From assembly GCA_963974265.1 (NCBI GenBank), contig CAXBDR010000143.1, forward strand, positions 1 through 11,346: a stretch of DNA of 11,346 nt, written 5' to 3'. The stretch's first letter is position 1. Each line of letters opens with the position of its first letter. The position numbers and the translations under genes are program-made. The notes below the pieces were generated by a model. That model was given only the letters and a program-made list of their open reading frames with translations. It did not search any database and was not told the origin of the DNA. Positions 1-5,910 of the stretch are shown here, in pieces. Source of the stretch: CAISIP01 sp963974265. GTDB taxonomy: Bacteria > Pseudomonadota > Gammaproteobacteria > Burkholderiales > Burkholderiaceae_C.

Positions 1-72
1 CACGGTCAGCGTGAGCGTGAAGCGCCGGTTCCACGCGCTGTGCAGGGCCAGTGAAAACAGGAAACGCATCAT
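1..72 (-). CDS. ABC transporter permease, MacB/FtsX type (N-terminal 24 codons only)
   Basis: Only the first 24 codons lie in the window; the gene continues beyond base 1. The visible start reads MMRFLFSLALHSAWNRR followed by a Thr/Leu-rich hydrophobic run. A short hydrophobic segment, an SxWNRR turn and then a transmembrane segment is the typical beginning of FtsX/MacB-like permeases that pair with LolD/MacB-type ATPases. The start at 70-72 overlaps the stop of the upstream ATPase gene (69-71) as ATGA, which implies translational coupling and an ATPase-permease pair. A second Met codon follows immediately at 67-69. The likely role is the inner-membrane part of a transporter working with the ZrgA-like protein upstream. 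The family call is fairly secure from context; the substrate is inferred. Confidence 0.7.
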   Translation of the reverse strand, partial: MMRFLFSLALHSAWNRRFTLTLTV

Positions 73-809
73 CGGACCTCCCCGGCAGATGCGAACGGCG
101 CAGCTTGCGCATCGGCTTGTGTCCGGTTGATGTCCGGCAACCGCAGCTGGCGGTCGAAACGCGTGGCGATGCGCCGGTCGTGGCTGACGAATACCAGCGC
201 GCTGCGCGTCGCGCGGCAGGACGACAGCAACAGGTCGACGAAGGCGTTGCGCCGGTCGTCGTCGAGAGCCGAGGTCGGCTCGTCCGCGATCACCAGCGCG
301 GGCGCACCGATGAGCGCGCGGGCCGCGGCCACACGTTGCTGCTGCCCGACCGAGAGGTCCCGTGCCGGCCGCAGCCAGTCGCTCGCCTGCAGGCCCATGC
401 CGCCGAGCCAGAACTCCGCGGCCGCCCGCAGGGAGCCCGACCGTTCGATGGCCATCCGGGCTCGTGGGGGCGAGAACCGGCATGGCGCCATCGTGTTGTC
501 GAGCACGCTCAGGTAGGGCAGCAGGTTGAACTGCTGGAAGATATAACCCACGTGGTCGACACGGTACTGGTCGCGCTGGCCTGCACGCATGTCGGACCAG
601 GCTCGGCCGAGCAGCGACACGGTGCCCGTGCGCGGTTGCAGCACGCCGGCCATCAGCGAGAGCAGTGTGCTCTTGCCGCAGCCGCTGGGATCGTACAGGA
701 ACAGGCTTTCGCACGCATGCACGCGCAACTGTTCGATCTGCAGGCAGTCCGTGTCGCTACCCGGCCAGCGGAAGCCCAGGTCGTGCAATTCCAGCACCGT
801 GTCGGTCAT
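69..809 (-). CDS. ABC transporter ATP-binding protein, LolD/MacB family
   Basis: A 246-residue cytoplasmic ATPase, a normal length for stand-alone LolD/MacB-like subunits. The motifs appear in order: Walker A as DPSGCGKST (residues 40-48, with Lys46), the Q-loop in FQQFNLLPY (91-99), the signature LSVGQ (152-156, Val where LSGGQ has Gly), Walker B ALVIADEP with catalytic Glu177, a D-loop SALD, and the switch His210 in FVSHD. The first Walker A glycine is Asp40 (codon GAT at 690-692), one base from Gly, which is unusual and may weaken nucleotide binding. A GGAAG ribosome-binding stretch lies about ten bases before the start. The gene lies 58 bases after the ZrgA-like gene and overlaps the permease by ATGA. 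By context it should power a zinc-related ZrgABCDE-like transporter; substrate assignment is inference. Confidence 0.88.
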   Translation of the reverse strand: MTDTVLELHDLGFRWPGSDTDCLQIEQLRVHACESLFLYDPSGCGKSTLLSLMAGVLQPRTGTVSLLGRAWSDMRAGQRDQYRVDHVGYIFQQFNLLPYLSVLDNTMAPCRFSPPRARMAIERSGSLRAAAEFWLGGMGLQASDWLRPARDLSVGQQQRVAAARALIGAPALVIADEPTSALDDDRRNAFVDLLLSSCRATRSALVFVSHDRRIATRFDRQLRLPDINRTQADAQAAPFASAGEVR

Positions 810-867
810 GGCGTCACTTCTTCCAGGTCAGCCGAGGCGCCGAACGTGTCAGCCGGCGCTTGAACTG

Positions 868-1425
868 TCAGTTTGGCGCGGCCACCTGTACGTCGATCGA
901 CCGGATACGCCTGAACGCGGCGATCAGCGGCACGTCCAGGTACCGGGCCTGGTCGGCGCGCGCGCATGTAAAGCTGAAACGCGCTTCGATGTCGGCGTGG
1001 CCCTCGTGGGCATCGCCGGCCTTGCCGTGTGCGGCCTGGGCCTGCCCGGAGGCTGCGCTGCTGTCCAGGCCCAGCACCTCCGAGTCCAGTGTCACGGCCG
1101 ACAGGCTGCAGGCCGCGGCGGGATCCGGGACGAACAGGTCATCGGCGCGTTTCAGTCGAGCCACCAGATCGGCGACCTGCCGGCGCTCGACGTCGGTCCG
1201 GGGAGCGCGCTCGAAACCCAGGAAGTTGTCCAGCGGTGCCTCCATGGCAATCGTGATCGTGCGGGCGTCGATCGCCACGTCCAGCGCCAGGCGGCCATGG
1301 CTGTGGGCTTGTTGCGCGGCATGCACGGACAGGCCGGTTGCCAGTCCGATGGCCAGCAGGCTTGCGCCGAGCGCGGGGAAATAACGGTTGCGGCGCGCGG
1401 GCGCGCGCGGGGATAAAGGTGTCAT
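868..1425 (-). CDS. ZrgA/DUF2796 family periplasmic metal-binding protein
   Basis: A 185-residue exported protein. A basic N-terminus and a hydrophobic stretch (about residues 17-35) end in SVHA-AQ, a plausible signal peptidase I site near residue 36. The mature part begins with an AHSHGRL motif (His41, His43), then an EAPLDNFLGFERAP segment (about 62-75) typical of DUF2796. A low-complexity Ala/Gly/His stretch (His133, His140, His143) follows, and Cys106 and Cys154 could form a disulfide. DUF2796 is the ZrgA family; in Vibrio cholerae ZrgA belongs to the zinc-regulated zrgABCDE uptake system. The His-containing loop fits zinc capture, though it is poorer in His than loops I would call strongly metal-binding. 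The protein sits directly upstream of an ABC ATPase and permease, as in that system. I saw no clear Zur box. The start was chosen from the signal peptide; its ribosome-binding site is weak. Confidence 0.85.
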   Translation of the reverse strand: MTPLSPRAPARRNRYFPALGASLLAIGLATGLSVHAAQQAHSHGRLALDVAIDARTITIAMEAPLDNFLGFERAPRTDVERRQVADLVARLKRADDLFVPDPAAACSLSAVTLDSEVLGLDSSAASGQAQAAHGKAGDAHEGHADIEARFSFTCARADQARYLDVPLIAAFRRIRSIDVQVAAPN

Positions 1426-1449
1426 GTGTCATCCGTCCAGAGGGAAATG

Positions 1450-1491
1450 GCAACCCGCGCGCGCACGCGGGCGCAGGCGGGGATGGGTTGC
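1450..1491 (-). repeat. Inverted repeat with nested hairpin between the 138-aa gene and the ZrgA-like gene
   Basis: GCAACCC (1450-1456) and GGGTTGC (1485-1491) are perfect inverted arms. An alternative inner stem pairs CCCGCG (1454-1459) with CGCGGG (1466-1471). The two folds share bases and are mutually exclusive in part. The element lies in the 72-base gap of the minus-strand transcript, with no T-run, so it may be an mRNA stability or processing stem or simply a product of GC-rich sequence. Function is unknown. Confidence 0.3.
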
Positions 1492-1497
1492 GCAGTC

Positions 1498-1914
1498 TCA
1501 GTGGATGCGGGGAGGGCCGCGCGCCCGTGCCCAGGCGGGCACGCGGAAGGCCGGGCCCGTGGTGACCGGCATGACGGACACCACCAGCGGGGCCGGTGCC
1601 AGCCGCGCGAGCAGCGGCGTCGGCGCGCAGTCGCCATGGCTGATCTGGTCGTACAGCCGGCAATCGGAGGCGGAGCCATGCTCGTCCAGCAGGCCGGACA
1701 GCCATGTGGCGTGCACGTGGCCCGTCGTCGGGTGCGACCAAGGCAAGGTCCCCGTATCGGTGCCGTGGTGCGCGGACCCGGTCTCGATGTGCAGGCTGGC
1801 GTGCACGACGCCCAGCCATTGCGTCAGCACCAGCGCCAGCAGCAGTCCGACGCAGGCCAGGCCATGCCACGCGGGCCGGACGGCGGCGAGGATGGGAGCG
1901 GAATGGCGCGGCAT
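1498..1914 (-). CDS. Small His-containing membrane or secreted protein of a ZrgA-type cluster
   Basis: A 138-residue protein starting MPRHSAPIL. The open frame extends further upstream to 2091, but that part is Arg/Pro-rich, has no hydrophobic segment and reaches into the divergent promoter region, so the Met at 1912-1914 is the more likely start; it lacks a strong ribosome-binding site. Residues 16-38 form one hydrophobic helix or signal anchor. The following region is rich in His (His38, 42, 49, 50, 61, 66, 68, 79, 93) and contains a SASDCRLYDQISHGD motif (81-95). A second apolar stretch covers about 99-119, and the C-terminus ARARGPP resembles ends of DUF2946-like small proteins. I cannot name a biochemical function. 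Position before the ZrgA-like gene and the His/Cys content suggest an accessory metal-handling protein, which is inference. Confidence 0.62.
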   Translation of the reverse strand: MPRHSAPILAAVRPAWHGLACVGLLLALVLTQWLGVVHASLHIETGSAHHGTDTGTLPWSHPTTGHVHATWLSGLLDEHGSASDCRLYDQISHGDCAPTPLLARLAPAPLVVSVMPVTTGPAFRVPAWARARGPPRIH

Positions 1915-1942
1915 CGGCGGAGTGGGTGGCGGGTGTGTGCCT

Positions 1943-1955
1943 GCGCCAATGGCGC
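1943..1955. repeat. Short palindrome GCGCCA-A-TGGCGC in the divergent promoter region
   Basis: Six-base perfect inverted arms separated by one base, 29 bases upstream of the start of the minus-strand 138-residue gene. The 203-base divergent region 1915-2117 otherwise holds a T6 run near 1985-1990 and the plus-strand promoter at its right end. The palindrome could be a protein-binding site or a 5' leader stem of the minus-strand transcript; it is short enough to occur by chance in GC-rich DNA. Confidence 0.2.
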
Positions 1956-2081
1956 GGGTGACCGTATCGTACCGCAGGGTTGGTTTTTTCCGGCTGCGTC
2001 GCCCCGACGGGCCGATCACGCTGGCGGTATGGGGCGGGTCGCCGGCATGGGGCTCGTGCCGCGACCCGGTGTCTTCCCGGC

Positions 2082-2109
2082 TTGACACCACATTCTTTAG
2101 GCATAAACT
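2082..2109 (+). promoter_or_regulatory. Sigma-70-type promoter of the CoA-dependent aromatic operon
   Basis: A perfect -35 hexamer TTGACA (2082-2087), a 16-base spacer, and a -10 TAAACT (2104-2109, four of six matches to TATAAT). This stretch is strikingly AT-rich compared with its surroundings. The predicted transcription start is about 2115-2117, directly before the ATG at 2118. It should drive the seven-gene plus-strand operon. Confidence 0.6.
2096..2107. promoter_or_regulatory. Candidate operator, imperfect palindrome overlapping the -10
   Basis: TTTAGGCATAAA is a 12-base dyad with five of six base pairs matching (only the 2100/2103 pair fails). It sits between the -35 and -10 and covers part of the -10, a position where a bound repressor would block RNA polymerase. 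AT-rich palindromes of this type are typical targets of MarR regulators, and the second gene of the operon encodes a MarR protein. Autoregulation relieved by an aryl-CoA ligand, as known for MarR proteins such as CouR, is inferred. Confidence 0.45.
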
Positions 2110-2117
2110 ATTCCATC

Positions 2118-4547
2118 ATGAATATCCTGTGCATCGGCGGCGGTCCGGCCGGCCTGTATTTCGGCCTGCTGATGAAGCTGCAGGACCCGGCGCATCGCGT
2201 CGTCGTGGTCGAACGCAACAAGCCCTACGACACGTTCGGATGGGGAGTCGTGTTGTCGGACCAGACGCTGGAGAACCTTGCGGTCGCGGATCCGCCGAGT
2301 GCGCAGCTGATCAACGATGCGCTGAATCATTGGGACGACATCGAGGTTTTCTTCAAGGGCCGCAGCGTGCGCTCGGGGGGTCACGGCTTCTGCGGCATCG
2401 GGCGCAAGCACCTGCTCAACATCCTGCAGGACCGTTGCCAGGCGGTGGGGGTGGAACTGGTGTTCGAGCAGGAAGTATCGGACGACCAGGCGCTGGCCGC
2501 CGCATACCGCGCCGACCTGGTGATCGCCAGCGACGGACTCAACAGCCGCGTCCGCACGCGTTACGCCGACGTCTACCAGCCCGACATCGACACCCGCCAA
2601 TGCCGTTTCGTCTGGCTGGGCACGCACAAGACCTTCGACGCCTTCACCTTCGCGTTCGAGCAGACCGAACACGGCTGGTTCCAGGCCCATGCCTACAAGT
2701 TCGACGACAAGACCTCGACCTTCATCGTCGAGACGCCTCAGGCGGTCTGGGATGCCCACGGCATCGGGTCCATGGAGCAGGCCGAGGCGGTCGCCTTCTG
2801 CGAGCGCCTGTTCGCCCCATACCTCGACGGCCACCGGCTGATCAACAACGCGACGCACCTGCGCGGTTCTGCGAACTGGATCCGCTTCCCGCGCGTGATG
2901 TGCAAGACCTGGGTGCACCATGTCGCGCTGCCGCACGGCCGGGTGCCGGTGGTGCTGATGGGCGACGCCGCGCACACCGCGCATTTCTCGATCGGCAGCG
3001 GCACCAAGCTGGCGCTGGAAGACGCGATCGACCTGGCGAACGCGTTCGGCGAGTCGCGGGGCGCGGCCGATCGCGATGCGGTGCTGCAGCACTACGAGGA
3101 CCGGCGCAGTGTCGAAGTGCTCAAGATCCAGAACGCGGCGCGCAACTCGACCGAATGGTTCGAGAACGTGAGCCGTTACACCGGCATGCAGATCGAGCAG
3201 TTCGCGTATTCACTGCTGACGCGTTCGCAGCGCATCAGCCACGAGAACCTGCGTCTGCGCGATGCCGCATGGGTCGGCGGCTTCGAGCAATGGATGGCGC
3301 GCCACCAGCCGGCGCCCGGAGGCCAGGACACGCCGGTCGCCGAGCCGTCCGCCACCGGGGTGCCGGCCCTGCCGCCGATGTTGCTGCCGCTGCAGGTGCG
3401 CGGCGCGCGGCTCAAGAACCGCATCGTCGTCTCGCCGATGGCCACCTACAGCGCCGTCGACGGCGTGGTGCAGGACTTCCATCTGGTGCACCTGGGCGCC
3501 CGTGCCCTCGGCGGCGCCGCGCTGGTGATGGTGGAGATGACCAGCCCGACACCCGAGGGCCGCATCACGCCCGGCTGCACCGGTCTGTGGAACGACGCGC
3601 AGCAGGCCGGCCTGGCGCGTATCGTCGATTTCGTGCACGGGCAAAGCTCGGCCTTGATCGGCCTGCAGCTGGGTCACAGCGGTCCCAAGGGTTCGACCCA
3701 GCTGGGCTGGGACGCGATCGACGAGCCGCTGCCGGACGCCGGTGCCAACTGGCCGCTGCTGGCCGCCAGCAGCGTGCCCTATGGCCCGCGCAACCAGACG
3801 CCGGCGGCGATGTCGGCGCAGGACATGGACAACATGCGCGAGGCCTTCGTCGCGTCGACGCGGCGTGCGCTGGCCGCCGGCTTCGACTGGCTGGAGCTGC
3901 ACTGCGCGCACGGCTACCTGCTGGCGAGTTTCATCAGCCCCTTGACCAACCGGCGCACCGACGCCTATGGCGGCCAGGGCCGCGAAGGGCTGGAGAACCG
4001 CTGCCGTTTTCCGCTCGAGGTGTTCCGCGCCATGCGTGCGGTCTGGCCCGAGGACAAGCCGATGAGCGTGCGCATCTCGGCGCACGACTGGGTCGCCGGC
4101 GGCACCGACGCCGACGACGCGGTGCAGATCGCCCGGCTGTTCAAGGAGGCGGGTTGCGACCTGATCGACGTCTCGTCCGGCCAGACCACGCGCGACGCCA
4201 GGCCGGTGTACGGGCGCATGTACCAGACGCCGTTCGCCGACCGGATCCGCAACGAGGCCGGCATCCGCACGATGGCGGTGGGTGCGATCACGCAGGCCGA
4301 CCAGGTCAACAGCATCATCGCCGCCGGCCGTGCCGACCTGTGCGCCATCGCGCGCCCGCACCTGGCCGATCCGGCCTGGACGCTGCACGAGACGGCGGCG
4401 CTGCAATCGCCCCGTGTGGACTGGCCGCGCCAGTACCTGCCCGGGCGCGACCAGTTGTACCGCGAGGCCGGCAAGTTGCAGCAGGCCGGCGACGCCGGCA
4501 ATGCCGTCGCCCAGGCCGATGCCCAGGCCCGGGCGCAGGGTTTCTAG
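2118..4547 (+). CDS. Bifunctional 2-aminobenzoyl-CoA (or salicylyl-CoA) monooxygenase/reductase
   Basis: An 809-residue two-domain flavoprotein. The N-terminal half (about 1-395) is a class A flavin monooxygenase: the FAD-binding GGGPAGL (7-13), the DG motif SDG (Asp139-Gly140) and the GDAAH motif (Gly282-Asp283). After a Pro/Ala-rich linker (about 397-425) the C-terminal half is an old-yellow-enzyme domain: LKNRIVVSPM (432-441), the active-site triad region H595-C-A-H598-G-Y600 followed by SPLTNRRTDAYGG. This architecture is that of 2-aminobenzoyl-CoA monooxygenase/reductase of Azoarcus evansii, which hydroxylates 2-aminobenzoyl-CoA at C5 and then reduces and dearomatises the ring; homologues are often annotated as bifunctional salicylyl-CoA 5-hydroxylase/oxidoreductase. 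The Met start begins directly at the FAD motif; an upstream in-frame extension to 1980 would cross the promoter and has no domain. No ribosome-binding site is visible. The RidA gene downstream favours an amino substrate. Confidence 0.9.
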   Translation: MNILCIGGGPAGLYFGLLMKLQDPAHRVVVVERNKPYDTFGWGVVLSDQTLENLAVADPPSAQLINDALNHWDDIEVFFKGRSVRSGGHGFCGIGRKHLLNILQDRCQAVGVELVFEQEVSDDQALAAAYRADLVIASDGLNSRVRTRYADVYQPDIDTRQCRFVWLGTHKTFDAFTFAFEQTEHGWFQAHAYKFDDKTSTFIVETPQAVWDAHGIGSMEQAEAVAFCERLFAPYLDGHRLINNATHLRGSANWIRFPRVMCKTWVHHVALPHGRVPVVLMGDAAHTAHFSIGSGTKLALEDAIDLANAFGESRGAADRDAVLQHYEDRRSVEVLKIQNAARNSTEWFENVSRYTGMQIEQFAYSLLTRSQRISHENLRLRDAAWVGGFEQWMARHQPAPGGQDTPVAEPSATGVPALPPMLLPLQVRGARLKNRIVVSPMATYSAVDGVVQDFHLVHLGARALGGAALVMVEMTSPTPEGRITPGCTGLWNDAQQAGLARIVDFVHGQSSALIGLQLGHSGPKGSTQLGWDAIDEPLPDAGANWPLLAASSVPYGPRNQTPAAMSAQDMDNMREAFVASTRRALAAGFDWLELHCAHGYLLASFISPLTNRRTDAYGGQGREGLENRCRFPLEVFRAMRAVWPEDKPMSVRISAHDWVAGGTDADDAVQIARLFKEAGCDLIDVSSGQTTRDARPVYGRMYQTPFADRIRNEAGIRTMAVGAITQADQVNSIIAAGRADLCAIARPHLADPAWTLHETAALQSPRVDWPRQYLPGRDQLYREAGKLQQAGDAGNAVAQADAQARAQGF

Positions 4548-4561
4548 CGGTGGACAGCGTG

Positions 4562-5056
4562 ATGGACAAGGAGGCCCGCCTGATCGGAACCAGCGCCGCG
4601 GAACACCCGCAGGAGCTGCGCCTGTGGTTGCGGCTGCTGACCTGTACCCATCTGATTGAGGCCCGCGTGCGCGGCGCCCTGCGCGACCAGTTCGAGATGA
4701 CGCTGCCGCGATTCGACCTGATGGCGCAGCTCGAACGCGCGACCGACGGGCTGAAGATGAACGAGTTGTCGCGCCGCATGATGGTCACCGGCGGCAACGT
4801 CACCGGCATCACCGACCAGCTGGTGCAGGAAGACCTGGTCGAGCGGGTGCAGGTGCCCGGCGATCGCCGCGCCTACCGGGTGCGGCTGACGCCGCGCGGG
4901 CGCGCGCAGTTCGCCGCAATGGCCCGCGCCCACGAGGCCTGGGTGGTCGAGGCCTTCGGTGGCCTGAGCGAACGCGAGATCGACACCTTGCACCGGCTGC
5001 TGGGCAAGGTCAAGCAACACAGCCAGAGCGGCATGACACACAAGGATTCGGCATGA
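4562..5056 (+). CDS. MarR family transcriptional regulator
   Basis: A 164-residue cytoplasmic DNA-binding protein. A long dimerisation helix (about 16-42) precedes a winged helix-turn-helix: LPRFDLMAQLERA (48-60), MNELSRRMMVT (66-76), the recognition helix GNVTGITDQLVQEDLVER (78-95), and the wing with the conserved DRRAYRVRLT (101-110). C-terminal helices (about 112-155) complete the dimer interface. It starts 14 bases after the monooxygenase stop; GGTGGA at 4549-4554 gives a ribosome-binding site seven bases before the ATG. A GTG at 4550 is a possible longer start adding four residues. The gene ends in an ATGA overlap with the crotonase gene, so the regulator is made from within the operon it likely controls. 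The probable ligand is an aryl-CoA or the free acid, by analogy with MarR regulators of aromatic-CoA operons. The palindrome at 2096-2107 is its candidate operator. Confidence 0.92.
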   Translation: MDKEARLIGTSAAEHPQELRLWLRLLTCTHLIEARVRGALRDQFEMTLPRFDLMAQLERATDGLKMNELSRRMMVTGGNVTGITDQLVQEDLVERVQVPGDRRAYRVRLTPRGRAQFAAMARAHEAWVVEAFGGLSEREIDTLHRLLGKVKQHSQSGMTHKDSA

Positions 5057-5907
5057 AACACTACATCGGCAGTTCCAACCCCATGCGGGGCCGTTACGAC
5101 GCGACCGCCGGTTTTGCGGCGCGGCATTTCGCATGGCATTGCGCGGACGGGGTCGGCACGATCACGCTGAGCCGGCCCGAGCGCAAGAATCCGCTGACCT
5201 TCGACTCTTATTCCGAGTTGTGCCAGCTGTTCGACGCCTTGCGCCGCAGCACCGACGTCAAGGTGGTGGTGGTCACCGGGGCGGGCGGCAACTTCTGTTC
5301 CGGCGGCGACGTGCACGAGATCATCGGGCCGCTGACGAAGATGAGCATGCCCGAGATGCTGGAGTTCACCCGCATGACCGGCGACCTCGTCAAGACCATG
5401 CGCAACTGCCCGCAACCGGTGATCGGCGCCATCGATGGCATCTGCGCCGGCGCCGGCGCCATGATGGCGCTGGCCTGCGATATCCGCTATGGCACGCCGG
5501 CCGCCCGCACCGCCTTCCTGTTCACCCGCGTCGGCCTGGCCGGCGCCGACATGGGGGCCTGCGCCTTGTTGCCGCGGGTCATCGGCCAGGGGCGCGCCAG
5601 CGAATTGTTGTTCAGCGGACGGGCGATGACGGCGCACGAGGGCCTGGCCTGGGGTTTCTTCAATGCGCTGTTCGAGAGCGCCGAACTGCTGCCCCGGGCG
5701 CAGGCGTTCGCGGCTGAACTCGCCGCCGGGCCGACGTTTGCCCACGGCATGACCAAGACCATGTTGCAGCAGGAATGGGCGATGACGATCGAGCAGGCGG
5801 TCGAGGCGGAAGCCCAGGCGCAGGCCATCTGCATGCAGACCCGCGACTTCACCCGCGCCTACGAGGCATTTGCCGCCAAGGCCAAGCCGGTGTTCGGAGG
5901 GGATTGA
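5053..5907 (+). CDS. Enoyl-CoA hydratase/isomerase (crotonase) family protein, possible ring-opening or hydrolase role
   Basis: A 284-residue crotonase-fold enzyme. The substrate-entry signature RPERKNPLTF (about 39-48), the first oxyanion-hole loop GGNFCSGGDVHEI (about 78-90) and the second GICAGAGAMMALACDIR (130-146) are all present, so CoA-thioester binding is expected. The two glutamates of true enoyl-CoA hydratases (Glu144 and Glu164 in the rat enzyme) align by eye to Met137 and Thr158. Instead there is a GADMG motif with Asp166, near where MenB-like family members carry a catalytic Asp. Simple hydration is therefore doubtful, and isomerase, hydrolase or retro-Claisen ring opening (as BadI does on 2-ketocyclohexanecarboxyl-CoA) is possible; this is inference. 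AAGGA at 5042-5046 is a good ribosome-binding site, and the start overlaps the MarR stop (ATGA). An alternative Met is at residue 11. Confidence 0.85.
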   Translation: MKHYIGSSNPMRGRYDATAGFAARHFAWHCADGVGTITLSRPERKNPLTFDSYSELCQLFDALRRSTDVKVVVVTGAGGNFCSGGDVHEIIGPLTKMSMPEMLEFTRMTGDLVKTMRNCPQPVIGAIDGICAGAGAMMALACDIRYGTPAARTAFLFTRVGLAGADMGACALLPRVIGQGRASELLFSGRAMTAHEGLAWGFFNALFESAELLPRAQAFAAELAAGPTFAHGMTKTMLQQEWAMTIEQAVEAEAQAQAICMQTRDFTRAYEAFAAKAKPVFGGD

Positions 5908-5910
5908 GTC

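Noticed and set aside
51..863. 270-codon plus-strand frame across the ABC ATPase
   Set aside because: Antisense shadow; the minus strand encodes a complete ATPase with Walker A, signature and Walker B motifs.
1981..1992. T6 run as an intrinsic terminator
   Set aside because: No self-complementary GC stem directly precedes it, and no plus-strand gene ends upstream.
1915..2117. Zur-type zinc operator upstream of the ZrgA-like cluster
   Set aside because: Looked for an AT-rich palindrome of Zur type near the minus-strand start; only a short GC-rich palindrome (1943-1955) was found, so zinc regulation is not supported by this sequence.
3210..4406. 398-codon minus-strand frame
   Set aside because: Antisense to the old-yellow-enzyme domain; composition is typical of a GC-rich shadow frame.
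1388..4561. A very long open frame leading into the MarR gene in the same frame
   Set aside because: It is read-through of an open frame in GC-rich DNA; before 4550 the translation is Arg/Ala/Gly-rich with no domain and lies out of frame with the monooxygenase/reductase, which has full motif support.
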